Positions 8,434-16,550 of a stretch of DNA of 32,302 nt are shown here, piece after piece (positions within the stretch are counted from its first letter, which is position 1; the number at the start of each line of letters is the position of its first letter). Position numbers and translations under genes: made by a program. Origin of the DNA: Bdellovibrionales bacterium (lineage in GTDB: Bacteria > Bdellovibrionota > Bdellovibrionia > Bdellovibrionales > UBA1609); NCBI GenBank assembly GCA_020850475.1, contig JADZEO010000014.1, forward strand, positions 1 to 32,302, read 5' to 3'. Below the pieces are notes generated by a model. The model searched no databases, was not told where the DNA came from, and saw only the letters and a list, made by a program, of their open reading frames with translations.

Positions 8434-8957
8434 TTGAGCCCTCCTTGTACTGAGGGTTGAGCGGGGTGCAGGCGTTTGCGGATATGTTGGAGTCCCTCAA
8501 AAATCATCACACCCACATGGCTTTCACTGATTCCGGTCACCTGACTGATTTCCCGGTAACTGAGACCTTCTTGAAACTTAAGGCGCAAGACTTCCTGTTT
8601 GCGAGTTGGAAGTTCCGCCATGATCGCGAACACTTGCGAAGTGGTTTGGCGTCGTTCCACCGTCGCCTCCGGATCATCCGGCGACTTGGCTTGATCTGAA
8701 TCAAATGGGTTCATTCGACCCTCCTTCTTTAACACATCAAGGGCCCGGTTACGGCAGACGCGAAACAACCAGGGAGCCTCATGACCTGCGAGGCGCGCAG
8801 GGTCTTCTTGCCACAATTTGACGAAGGTTTCCTGAACAACATCCCGCGCGGATTGCTCAGGTAACAGTCGTGCAACATAGCGAAGCAGACGCCCCTCATA
8901 TTTAATGAGGGTTTCTTTGAGCCACTGAATCTTGTGGTCACCTGGTTTGTTTCCCAT
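8430..8957 (-). CDS. ECF-type RNA polymerase sigma-70 factor
   Basis: This 175-residue alternative sigma factor has the usual ECF length. Region 2 occupies about residues 15-85: LLRYVARLLPEQSARDVVQETFVKLW carries the DVVQETF core-binding/-10 segment, and APWLFRVCRNRALDVLKK follows. Region 4 covers about 115-165, with MAELPTRKQEVLRLKFQEG and the helix-turn-helix YREISQVTGISESHVGV. GGGAG precedes the ATG by about six bases. It is the first gene of a two-gene operon and overlaps the VWA/anti-sigma-like gene by four bases, so the two proteins are likely translationally coupled regulator and antagonist. The target regulon is unknown. Confidence 0.93.
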   Translation of the reverse strand: MGNKPGDHKIQWLKETLIKYEGRLLRYVARLLPEQSARDVVQETFVKLWQEDPARLAGHEAPWLFRVCRNRALDVLKKEGRMNPFDSDQAKSPDDPEATVERRQTTSQVFAIMAELPTRKQEVLRLKFQEGLSYREISQVTGISESHVGVMIFEGLQHIRKRLHPAQPSVQGGLK

Positions 8958-8994
8958 CTATCGCTCCCGTGTCCTGCTGTGTTAACGATGCTGG

Positions 8995-9060
8995 AGGGAT
9001 CTTTCTTAGGCTTTTTTGCAAAAAAATTATCACCCAGCATATTCTATTGAATTCCCCAGG
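8995..9060. promoter_or_regulatory. Divergent control region between the sigma operon and the CoA-transferase
   Basis: The gap between the two divergent genes contains a 14-bp perfect palindrome of six T, GC and six A (9012-9025). On the plus strand TTGCAA is followed after 18 bp by TATTCT, a weak candidate promoter for the CoA-transferase. On the minus strand GGAATTC lies 16-17 bp upstream of TGATAAT and could be an ECF-like or housekeeping promoter for the sigma gene. These boxes are weak and are offered as candidates only. Confidence 0.3.
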
Positions 9061-9106
9061 CAATCCTTTGGAAACTTTCTGGACAAGCGAAGCGAGATTA
9101 TGGACC

Positions 9107-10219
9107 ATGACAATTATGAAGAGCTTGGACGGAGCCCTCAGTGGAGTTAGGGTCATTGACCTTTCCCGCATCTTAGCTGGTCCCACGTGTACTCAAATCC
9201 TCGGGGACCTCGGTGCGGAAGTGATTAAAATTGAGAAACCCGGTACTGGTGACGACACTCGTGCTTGGGGCCCGCCTTACTGGGATCATACGTCGGCTTA
9301 TTTTTTGAGTGTGAACCGTAACAAGGATTCGCGATTTCTCGATTTTGCTCTCGCCGCCGATCGCCAGAAACTTTTGGAGTTGATTCGCGACGCGGACATT
9401 TTAGTCGAGAACTTTAAGACGGACGACCTCAAACGCTTCGGGCTTGACTATCAATCTCTGGCTCCGCAGTTTCCGCGCCTCATTTATTGTTCGATTACGG
9501 GCTTTGGATCGACCGGACCTTACAAAGATTTGCCGGGCTACGATGCCCTCGTGCAAGCAATGGGTGGCCTCATGAGTATCACTGGTCCCAATGCCGAAAC
9601 GCCGACCAAAGTGGGCGTGGCAATCACCGACCTTATTTCAGGCCTGTACGCCGGAACCGGAATTTTAGCGGCACTTCACGAACGCCAACGTTCGGGTTTG
9701 GGTCAGCATTTAGAAATTGCGCTCTTTGATTGCCAAGTCGCTAGCCTGGCCAATGTGGGCATGAACTTTTTGGTTTCCGGGAAAAGCCCCACTCCTCTCG
9801 GCAATCACCACCCGAGTATTGTTCCCTACGGAACCTATCCCTGTGCGGACGGTACTCTCATGCTCGCCGTCGGCAACGACCAACAGTATCAGCGATTGTG
9901 CCAAGTCCTGGGCGCGGGCCCCTGGAACTCCAACCAATACCAAACCAACCGCGACCGAGTTGAACACCGCCAAGTATTGGAAGCCATCATCGCCGAGCGC
10001 ACACGAACTGAAAAAATCGACTATTGGCTGAGCCGCCTGCAAGCAGCAAAAATTCCAGCTGGTCCCATTCAATCACTTGCCCAACTAAAATCAGATCCCC
10101 AGGTTTTGGCTCGCCAACTCTTCACCACCATGGATGACGGCAAAACACCTTGTATTGCGAGTCCGCTGCGTCTTTCGCGGACGCCCGTGCGAAAATACCG
10201 GGCCCCCCGCAAGCTTTGA
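9107..10219 (+). CDS. Class III (CaiB/BaiF) CoA-transferase, glutarate CoA-transferase-like
   Basis: Family III enzymes move CoA between carboxylic acids through an aspartyl-CoA intermediate. The 370-residue protein shows GVRVIDLSRILAGPTCTQ at the N-terminus, LGDLGAEVIKIEKPGTGDDT, SVNRNKDS, then YCSITGFGSTGPYKDLPGYD with D146 as the probable catalytic Asp, and SIVPYGTYPCADG. From memory of the family, the closest pattern is mammalian SUGCT (succinate/glutarate-CoA transferase). A glutaryl-CoA dehydrogenase gene lies 2.5 kb away, which supports a role in glutarate activation. The ATG at 9107 (or 9116) fits the family N-terminus; the open frame continues upstream to 8969 without family similarity. 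The C-terminus is 25-30 residues shorter than usual and ends just after a run of six C, so a frameshift is possible. Confidence 0.88.
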   Translation: MTIMKSLDGALSGVRVIDLSRILAGPTCTQILGDLGAEVIKIEKPGTGDDTRAWGPPYWDHTSAYFLSVNRNKDSRFLDFALAADRQKLLELIRDADILVENFKTDDLKRFGLDYQSLAPQFPRLIYCSITGFGSTGPYKDLPGYDALVQAMGGLMSITGPNAETPTKVGVAITDLISGLYAGTGILAALHERQRSGLGQHLEIALFDCQVASLANVGMNFLVSGKSPTPLGNHHPSIVPYGTYPCADGTLMLAVGNDQQYQRLCQVLGAGPWNSNQYQTNRDRVEHRQVLEAIIAERTRTEKIDYWLSRLQAAKIPAGPIQSLAQLKSDPQVLARQLFTTMDDGKTPCIASPLRLSRTPVRKYRAPRKL

Positions 10220-10424
10220 GCAACAATCTCAATTTGAGACACTCAAGGTTGATCCAAAGCGCGAGTTTTCCCAACTCATCCTCGACTCGAGTCTAGTCTT
10301 GTCCGATACTATATATGGTAGGGTGGTGTCGGGCGGGCATTTTGGTGCCGTGGTACCACTTTGTCTTTGCCCCACATCAACGCTCGTCGGTAAACGCGGT
10401 GATTTTACAAGGGGCCAATAATTT

Positions 10425-10943
10425 ATGACATACAAGTCAGTACCTGCGTGGTTAGGCTTAGCCTTTTTTACGATCCTTTGTTTTCACAATTGCAGCCAGG
10501 CTCCCATCAAGCACCAAAGCTTCCCACCCATCGGCGAATCGGTGGTGATTCCGCTCAACGAGACGGTCACTCTATCGAAGGCCGATGATTCTTATCGCCA
10601 TGTTCTCATCTACTTCACCATGGGGAGCGCCACTCTGGATTACGCTCCGGACGCCAAAGTTCAGTTCATCAGCCGCGAAGATCAGTCGGTGGTAGCGGAG
10701 TACACGGGTCAACAACTCAAAGAGATGTATCAAACGACCGGATGCCCAGACCAAGTCTCTGCCTTTTTAGAGAATGCCTTTGTCGGCGATACTTTGTTTT
10801 GCAACAATAGCCTTAATTTAGCGCAGGTGGGTGAATTTCGCATTATCCGCAGTGACAATAAGAAGAAAGTAGCCACGAGTTACACGGTGGAATTTTCGCG
10901 TAACGAATTGGATATGATTGCGCTCACGGTTAACGCGAACTGA
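10425..10943 (+). CDS. Exported protein of unknown function, possible lipoprotein
   Basis: I do not recognise the family. The 172-residue product starts with a short basic end and a hydrophobic helix (about residues 8-20). The sequence FHNCSQ follows, where C23 could be lipidated, although the lipobox is poor (Phe-His-Asn before Cys). The remainder looks like a small beta-rich domain with three further Cys (CPDQ and FCNN regions), so disulfides are plausible if it is extracytoplasmic. AAGGGG lies about 11 bases ahead of the ATG. The next gene, also a lipoprotein candidate, starts 45 bp downstream on the same strand, so the two are probably cotranscribed. Confidence 0.7.
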   Translation: MTYKSVPAWLGLAFFTILCFHNCSQAPIKHQSFPPIGESVVIPLNETVTLSKADDSYRHVLIYFTMGSATLDYAPDAKVQFISREDQSVVAEYTGQQLKEMYQTTGCPDQVSAFLENAFVGDTLFCNNSLNLAQVGEFRIIRSDNKKKVATSYTVEFSRNELDMIALTVNAN

Positions 10944-10988
10944 GTTCCTTTGATTTGAGACCAGCTTAACGGAGGGGATGGCCGTTTT

Positions 10989-12689
10989 ATGAAACAGGAT
11001 TTACGGACGAACAAGATCAAATTCGGATTTGTGGTACTCGCCAGTTGCCTCGCAATGGCTTGTACCGACGTCAAGTTTTCCACAGCACCCGACAATGCAA
11101 CAGGCCTCAATGATCCCGGCGGTGAAGACCCGGGGGGGAATCCCATTGGCGGCGGTAATCCCTTTGAACCTCCTCCTGGCTCGGGCGGCGGAGGCGGAGG
11201 TGGTGGTGGCGGTGGCGGTGGCGGTGGAGGCGGCGGCGGTGGTGGCGGCGGACCGATTCTTCCTCCTCCTCAGAATATCGGTGAGCCCAACCCCAGTAAC
11301 GGAATTTTTGATTTCCAAAGCGCGGTTAACAAAAACCATGTGTGGGTTGTCACCAATCTTAACGGTGGAAACAAAATCCACTTAATTACGGTCGAGGCTC
11401 CCGAATATCCAACCAAAGAGTGGTGGATTCCAAATGTGCCGAGCCATGGTAATCGTACTTATGTTTCCGAAGTTGGCTTGATCTTAGGTAAAGAAGGAGG
11501 AAGGGTCTATCGCATTGATCCCTCCCATCCCTCTGATCACAATTTCACTCCGGTTTGGCAAATTCCAGGAGCTGCGGGCGATACCCGCACCTGCACGACT
11601 TCATTTAAGCTCGGCGACGCCTCCTATGTGGGTATCGCTTGGGAGAACTCCAGCAACCACCGAATGTTTACGCGCATTCCGATTGACCTCACTAAGCCTG
11701 AGAAATTGGATCTTGATCGTAAGGAAACCGTCGATCTCGGCAACACCTCTGTTCAGGGTGGAAACCGTTGGAGTTACAGTTGCTTTATCGACCACCAACG
11801 GAAGTACTTTTGGTCCGGTTGGGCGTCTAATTCATCCTTCTTTGGCGTGAATGTGCAAACCATGACTGCTCTTGATCATACGGTTCATCCGCCCAACAAG
11901 GGCCATACCAATGTTTCGTTTGGCGACAAGTTGGCCGATCCGGCTCAAGGCAAAGACCCCTCGTATGCCATCGCGGGTGACGCGTTTGGTGATGTGCTCT
12001 CGGGCGTTGGTATGTACACCTTTGCTCACGAGACTCGTAACAAGTTGATCTATGGCTCCCAAAGTAACGCCAATAATTTGCTCATCGGTCGCGAGGAATG
12101 CTTCTCGACGTTGACGGATTGTACGGGAAAATTTGTGTCGACTGACCTCACATCGATTGGCCGCGTGGGCCCGATGAGTTCACTCAACGACGGACGCATG
12201 GTGGGGATTGTTCGTGGTACCAATTCCCAAGTCTATGTTATCTCCCCGTCCAATCCCGCTGACCTCACCCAACCGATCAGCGCCACTCGGATTAAGCAAG
12301 TGATGGGCGACGCCTACATGTATAATGACTTCACCGGTGGCAGTTTGTATTCACGCGATATTGATTTGCTCGTCGACCTGGCCGCGTTGTCGGGTTGGGT
12401 GCCCGACCACAAGGTGAAGTCTCTCTCGTTCACCTGGACAGCTCAAGCCGGCGGAAATGCCACTTGGAAGGGACTCACACTGAAGGCGCGTTGCTATTTG
12501 CGGGGCCAGACTCCTCCCGCCTTTGAAGAAGTCACCGGCATTAAGGACGCTGGGCAAACCACTTTGATTAATGTTTCCAGTTGCACCAATGCCATGGTCA
12601 ACACCTTGGAAATTCAAGTTCGCCCCGTGACCGGTGCCACCGACTTCACGCGCACCAGCCAAATCAAGATTTTTGGCTTACAAGAATAG
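10989..12689 (+). CDS. Large lipoprotein of unknown function with polyglycine tract
   Basis: The 566-residue product begins with a basic N-terminus and hydrophobic segment ending in the lipobox LAMAC, which predicts lipidation at C25. Residues about 40-65 are Gly/Pro-rich, then 23 consecutive Gly (DNA 11184-11252), then Pro-rich sequence. This looks like a flexible stalk lifting the rest of the protein off the membrane. The following ~350 residues contain repeated Trp/Gly/Asp beta motifs that could be a propeller. The last ~110 residues (from about LSFTWTAQAGGNATWKG) resemble a jelly-roll or discoidin-like beta domain. No catalytic motif is evident. GGAGGGG lies about 13 bases before the ATG. 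A cell-surface or periplasmic binding role is a guess. Confidence 0.75.
   Translation: MKQDLRTNKIKFGFVVLASCLAMACTDVKFSTAPDNATGLNDPGGEDPGGNPIGGGNPFEPPPGSGGGGGGGGGGGGGGGGGGGGGGGPILPPPQNIGEPNPSNGIFDFQSAVNKNHVWVVTNLNGGNKIHLITVEAPEYPTKEWWIPNVPSHGNRTYVSEVGLILGKEGGRVYRIDPSHPSDHNFTPVWQIPGAAGDTRTCTTSFKLGDASYVGIAWENSSNHRMFTRIPIDLTKPEKLDLDRKETVDLGNTSVQGGNRWSYSCFIDHQRKYFWSGWASNSSFFGVNVQTMTALDHTVHPPNKGHTNVSFGDKLADPAQGKDPSYAIAGDAFGDVLSGVGMYTFAHETRNKLIYGSQSNANNLLIGREECFSTLTDCTGKFVSTDLTSIGRVGPMSSLNDGRMVGIVRGTNSQVYVISPSNPADLTQPISATRIKQVMGDAYMYNDFTGGSLYSRDIDLLVDLAALSGWVPDHKVKSLSFTWTAQAGGNATWKGLTLKARCYLRGQTPPAFEEVTGIKDAGQTTLINVSSCTNAMVNTLEIQVRPVTGATDFTRTSQIKIFGLQE
11184..11252 (+). repeat. GGN triplet tract encoding 23 glycines
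   Basis: This is an uninterrupted run of 23 Gly codons, mixing GGC, GGT and GGA, inside the large lipoprotein gene. The mixed codons make it less slippage-prone than a pure microsatellite. It may still vary in length between strains and change the spacing between membrane anchor and folded domain. Confidence 0.95.
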
Positions 12690-12753
12690 GGGCTAACGTC
12701 AACAGCCCCAAAGTTGGTGAACCGCCCGCCCAGGATTTCGACCAGGGCGGCGG
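12689..12753. terminator. Hairpins between convergent genes
   Basis: Two inverted repeats fill the gap between the lipoprotein gene and the convergent acyl-CoA dehydrogenase gene. GGGGCT/AGCCCC (12689-12694 and 12704-12709) has a 9-base loop. A stronger GC stem pairs CCGCCCGCCC (12722-12731) with GGGCGGCGG (12745-12753) with one bulged C. Neither is followed by a clear T run on either strand, so intrinsic termination is only possible, not shown. Confidence 0.4.
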
Positions 12754-12762
12754 ACCCTTGAA

Positions 12763-13932
12763 CTAGCGGATGGCCGATTCGCCCGTGAGTTCCAGACCTA
12801 CAATCAGACGATGAATGTCTTCCGTTCCCTCGTAGGTATTAACTGTTTCCAAATTCATCATGTGGCGGATGACTGGATATTCATCGATGGTACCGTTGGC
12901 TCCGAGCATGTCGCGGGCGTCGCGAGCGACATCAAGGGCCATGCGGCAGTTGTTCATTTTAGCCATCGAAACCTGCCAGTGCTTCATCTCGCCCCGCTCT
13001 TTGAGGCGTCCCAATTGCAACACCAGCAGTTGGCCTTTAGTGATTTCCGTCGCCATTTTAACGAGCTTCGCTTGCGCGAGCTGATAGGCAGCCAAAGGCT
13101 TGCCGTCAAAGATGATGCGCTCCTTCGAGTAATTGAGGGCTTCGTGGTAGCAGGCATTGGCCGCTCCCAAAACACCCCAAGCAATGCCATACCGCGCTTG
13201 AGTCAAGCAGCTAAGGGCCCCTTTAAGCCCCTCGATGTTTGGCAGAATCGCGTTCTCAGGAACCACGCAATCTTCCATGTGCAGCTCACTGGTGACACTG
13301 ACTCGCAAAGCAAACTTGCCCTTCATTCGAGTCGTCGAAAATCCGGGGGTGTTGGTTTCTACGATAAATCCTCGGACGACGCCGTTGAGTTTAGCCCACA
13401 CGATTGCGATGTCCGCGGCACAGCCATTGGTAATCCACATTTTATTGCCGTTGAGCTTGTAACCACCGGGGACCTTTTCGGCCTTGGTCAACATTCCGCC
13501 CGGATTGGATCCAGCATCGGGCTCGGTCAAACCAAAACAACCAATGATTTCAGCTTTAGCTAAACGCGGAAGGTACTTCTTTTTTTGTTCCTCAGATCCA
13601 AAGGCATAGATGGGGTACATGACCAAAGCGCCTTGCACCGAGCAAAAGGAGCGAATGCCGGAGTCGCCACGCTCGAGCTCCTGGGTAACCAAACCATAGG
13701 CCACTTCACCCAAGCCTGGGCACTCATACCCTTGAAGGTTCGCGCCCAAAAGTCCGAGTTCACCGAACCGCGAAATCAAATGCGCAGGGAACTCCTCATT
13801 ACGATTCGCCTCTTGAAGTACGGGAATGACTTCTTCGCTGACAAATTCGCGAACAGTGCTGCGAATCATCAACTCTTCTTCGGTTAGAAGGCTGTCAAAA
13901 TCCATGTAGTTAAGTGATTCATAGGCGGCCAT
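12763..13932 (-). CDS. gcdH: Glutaryl-CoA dehydrogenase (acyl-CoA dehydrogenase family)
   Basis: This FAD enzyme oxidises and decarboxylates glutaryl-CoA to crotonyl-CoA in lysine, tryptophan or glutarate breakdown. At 389 residues it has the family length. Features typical of GCDH within the acyl-CoA dehydrogenases are ERGDSGIRSFCSVQ (about residue 87, with the substrate-binding Arg), GCFGLTEPDAGSNPGGM (about 151), and NTYEGTEDIHRLIVG near the C-terminus, where the catalytic Glu lies in YEGT. AGGAG precedes the ATG. It is 90 bp downstream of feoB on the same strand but functionally unrelated to it. The CoA-transferase at 9107 could supply its substrate. A related short-chain specificity cannot be fully excluded, but the Arg-containing motif supports GCDH. 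Confidence 0.9.
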   Translation of the reverse strand: MAAYESLNYMDFDSLLTEEELMIRSTVREFVSEEVIPVLQEANRNEEFPAHLISRFGELGLLGANLQGYECPGLGEVAYGLVTQELERGDSGIRSFCSVQGALVMYPIYAFGSEEQKKKYLPRLAKAEIIGCFGLTEPDAGSNPGGMLTKAEKVPGGYKLNGNKMWITNGCAADIAIVWAKLNGVVRGFIVETNTPGFSTTRMKGKFALRVSVTSELHMEDCVVPENAILPNIEGLKGALSCLTQARYGIAWGVLGAANACYHEALNYSKERIIFDGKPLAAYQLAQAKLVKMATEITKGQLLVLQLGRLKERGEMKHWQVSMAKMNNCRMALDVARDARDMLGANGTIDEYPVIRHMMNLETVNTYEGTEDIHRLIVGLELTGESAIR

Positions 13933-14022
13933 CGCGCTCTCCTTTGCTTACCCCAATTGCTAGCTTCTAGTCGTTCGGGTTTATCACCGCTCCTAGGTCA
14001 ATGCAAGGGGTCAAGCAGGGGG

Positions 14023-15933
14023 TCAATGGACTCCCAAAGCGCGTAGGCCGTGGACCACACCGACGGCAGCAAGATAGGCCGCTAGGTTAAAGGCCACCAA
14101 TTGCAAGAGGGCAAATTTCCAGCTCCCCGTTTCGCGAGAGGCCACGGCGGTGGTCGAAAGACACTGAAGTGCAATAATAAAAAAGACAATCAGTCCCGTC
14201 ACGGAGGCCACCGTAAACAACGGGCTCCCATCGGCCAATTTAGCCTCCGTCATGCGCGCCACCAAAGACTCACGCATGGAATCCTCATTATCGTCGGCGA
14301 CACTAAACACCACAGCCAAAGAGGAGACAAAAACTTCGCGGGCGGCAAAGGCAGAGATCAATCCAATCCCCACCCGCCAATCAACTCCCATGGGCGCAAA
14401 GACCGGTTCCACCAGTTGGCCCAACTGCCCCGCATAACTCTCACTCAGGCGAACACCTTCATCTTCACTTTGGTTGTTCGGGAAGGTCGTTCCCGCCCAA
14501 ACCACCAGAGCGAGGACAAAAATCACAGGCCCTGCCCGGCGGACATAAGAAAGGGTGCGATCATAAGCCCGGCGAATCACCGCCCGCAGGACGGGCCGAC
14601 GATAAACTGGTAACTCCATCAAGAAAAATGACCGATCCTGAACCTTCAAGATGCGATTGCCGATGGCCGCCGCAATTGCGCCTATCACCAGCGCGCCAAA
14701 ATAAATCACGGTCAAGGCCAGGCCGGCGATCCACGAGGGCTGGCCGTAAAACAAGAACAAAAGCAAAAGGGCATAGACCGGGAGTCGCGCACTACAACTC
14801 ATCAACGGAATAATAAACATCGTCAGCAGTCGCTCGCGACGTCCACCGATCGCCCGCGCGGCCATCATTGCCGGCACGGCGCAAGCATGCGCCGACAGCA
14901 GCGGCACAAAGGATCTCCCACTCATGCCCAACCAGGAAAAGGGGCGATCCATCATGGTCGCGGCCCTAGCTAAATACCCCGACTCCTCAAGTAGCGTGAT
15001 GCCGGCAAACAAAATAAAAATTTGCGGAACAAAAACCAAGACGGCCCCAAAACTGGCGAGCACCCCATTGGCCAAAAAATCAGCCACAATCGAACCCGGG
15101 GCCAACTCCAAAACCCATCCAGCTAAGGAACTAAATCCCTCGTCGATGGCATCCATGAAGGGCTGAGCCACCCAATAAATCGAGGTAAAAAGTAAACCCA
15201 TCACCAGCACAAAACTGACGACACCCCAAATCGGATGCAGCAAAGTTCGATCCCACCGCGCGGTTCGCGCCCGAGCATCACTCGCTCCCTGCTTTAAGCG
15301 GGCGTCCTCGCGCACCACTCGGCGCGCCAGATCGTCGGCCTCGCGAATTACGCCCTCGGTCTTTTGCGGTTCCCATTGAGTTAGACGTCGGGGTTGAATT
15401 GAGTCCGCTTGAGCGCCCAACCGCCTTCGCACCTCAATCACCAGTTCCAAAACTCCGCCACCCAGACGCCCGTCAATGAGCACCACTGGACAACCCAGCT
15501 CTTTGGCCAACAACTGGGCATCGAGCGATTTGCCCTGTTCTCTGAGCAAATCAATCATGGTCACGGCTAAAATCACTCGAAACCCCGACTCCAACAGCTG
15601 GCGGGTGACTAACAAGTGTCGCGCCAGTTGAGTGGCATCCGCCACCGACAACACCAACTCGGCCGAGCCAAACTGCGGATGCTGGTGAAGAGCTTTGACC
15701 GCGACATCTTCATCAAGTGATTTGGGAAATAAACTATAGACTCCCGGTGTGTCCATCAAGCGGACCGAGTCACCAAAGCGCTGATGGGTCACGCCCACTG
15801 AATAATCCACCGTGGAACCCGGGTAATTCACAGTGCTGTAGCGAAGGCCCGTCAACCAATTAAACAAAGTCGTCTTTCCGGAGTTGGGAGATCCGACCAG
15901 AGCTACGACGCCCGTATTTACAGCTGAATGCAT
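14023..15933 (-). CDS. feoB: Ferrous iron transport protein B
   Basis: FeoB imports Fe2+ across the inner membrane using an N-terminal NTPase domain. In the 636 residues the G1 loop GSPNSGKTT (14-22), G2-region NYPGST (37-42) and G3 DTPG (61-64) are intact. G4 reads TMID (125-128) instead of NxxD, and the G5 region LIDGRLGGG lacks the usual Ser-Ala. The membrane part starts near residue 225 and carries the gate motifs LLEESGYLARAATMMDR, GMSGRSFVPLLSAHACAVP (the conserved Cys in the pore helix) and PLMSCSARLPVY. The length is about 130 below E. coli FeoB and fits the shorter FeoB type. The start ATG overlaps the end of feoA by 16 bp, with AGAGG inside feoA as ribosome binding site, so the two are translationally coupled. 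Confidence 0.95.
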   Translation of the reverse strand: MHSAVNTGVVALVGSPNSGKTTLFNWLTGLRYSTVNYPGSTVDYSVGVTHQRFGDSVRLMDTPGVYSLFPKSLDEDVAVKALHQHPQFGSAELVLSVADATQLARHLLVTRQLLESGFRVILAVTMIDLLREQGKSLDAQLLAKELGCPVVLIDGRLGGGVLELVIEVRRRLGAQADSIQPRRLTQWEPQKTEGVIREADDLARRVVREDARLKQGASDARARTARWDRTLLHPIWGVVSFVLVMGLLFTSIYWVAQPFMDAIDEGFSSLAGWVLELAPGSIVADFLANGVLASFGAVLVFVPQIFILFAGITLLEESGYLARAATMMDRPFSWLGMSGRSFVPLLSAHACAVPAMMAARAIGGRRERLLTMFIIPLMSCSARLPVYALLLLFLFYGQPSWIAGLALTVIYFGALVIGAIAAAIGNRILKVQDRSFFLMELPVYRRPVLRAVIRRAYDRTLSYVRRAGPVIFVLALVVWAGTTFPNNQSEDEGVRLSESYAGQLGQLVEPVFAPMGVDWRVGIGLISAFAAREVFVSSLAVVFSVADDNEDSMRESLVARMTEAKLADGSPLFTVASVTGLIVFFIIALQCLSTTAVASRETGSWKFALLQLVAFNLAAYLAAVGVVHGLRALGVH

Positions 15934-16214
15934 AGGGCCTCTTGGCGTCGAATGGCAACCGTGGTTCCGTTCACCTCAACAATCAAGGGGTCTCCAAAGG
16001 GAGAACAACCTTTGAGGGTGATTTGGTGGCCCGCCACAAAACCCAGTTCTCGTAAGCGATCGACGACCAGGACCTCACCGGCCAAGCCGCGAATCACGCC
16101 CGAAAAACCAGCGGCTTGGTCAGCTAAACTGCGACCATTCGGGGAAGCCACTTCCTGCGCGAGGGCTGGTTCGATGAAGGGATTTGCTGAATAGGCATCC
16201 ACGTTAAGTTCCAT
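15918..16214 (-). CDS. feoA: Ferrous iron transport protein A
   Basis: FeoA is a small SH3-like cytoplasmic partner of FeoB. The 98-residue product has the core in its C-terminal two thirds: RLRELGFVAGHQITLKG followed by FGDPLIVEVNGTTVAIRRQEA, the classic FeoA pattern. The first ~35 residues are extra compared with typical FeoA of ~75 residues. The ATG at 16214 is used; a TTG two codons upstream (16220) is possible. No clear Shine-Dalgarno sequence precedes either. The gene opens the feoAB operon and is divergent from the porin-like gene. Confidence 0.92.
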   Translation of the reverse strand: MELNVDAYSANPFIEPALAQEVASPNGRSLADQAAGFSGVIRGLAGEVLVVDRLRELGFVAGHQITLKGCSPFGDPLIVEVNGTTVAIRRQEALCIQL

Positions 16215-16550
16215 AGCCAAAAGGGTTTAGCGCACACGAACCGATAGAGCAAAAACTTCGCTCACCAACGGCCAAGAACCGGGTTGCTGCAAGCGAAATG
16301 AAAATGCCGTCCTCCACTGAACATATTTTTTTATCGACCACTCACCACCCCAGGTTAAGGATCTTAGCACCAAGCTCTCATCTCAGTTTATAGGAGATCT
16401 CCTCTGACTCCCAAGTTTGTCCGACTTTTGGGGAATCCAACTGAAAACCCATTGAGAATCGTTTCACCTTGATTCGCCAATTGAAAACCAACTGGCATTG
16501 ACGAGTCTTAAGACTTCATTCACAAAGCTCAACTCAAGAAGGAGTCCCCG
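16215..16550. promoter_or_regulatory. Divergent intergenic region feoA / porin-like gene
   Basis: This 336-bp gap holds no credible gene. It contains two 12-bp perfect palindromes, AGGAGATCTCCT (16392-16403) and AGTCTTAAGACT (16504-16515), and the element TGAGAATCGTTTCA (16453-16466). The last resembles one half of a Fur box in its first seven bases, but its second half departs from consensus. For feoA, a candidate minus-strand promoter is TTAACC (16358-16353) with 17 bp to GATAAA (16335-16330). For the porin-like gene no convincing promoter was found. AAGGAG precedes its ATG. Iron control by Fur is expected for feoAB in general but is not demonstrated by these bases. Confidence 0.4.

Noticed and set aside
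8969-9106. CoA-transferase start at 8969
   Set aside because: The upstream 46 residues run through the A/T palindrome and promoter region and have no family similarity.
12811-13563. 250-codon plus-strand open frame opposite gcdH
   Set aside because: It is antisense to a strongly recognisable acyl-CoA dehydrogenase and has no family features of its own.
16453-16466. Fur box upstream of the porin-like gene
   Set aside because: The first half fits, but the second half breaks the symmetry, so it is not listed as a site of its own.
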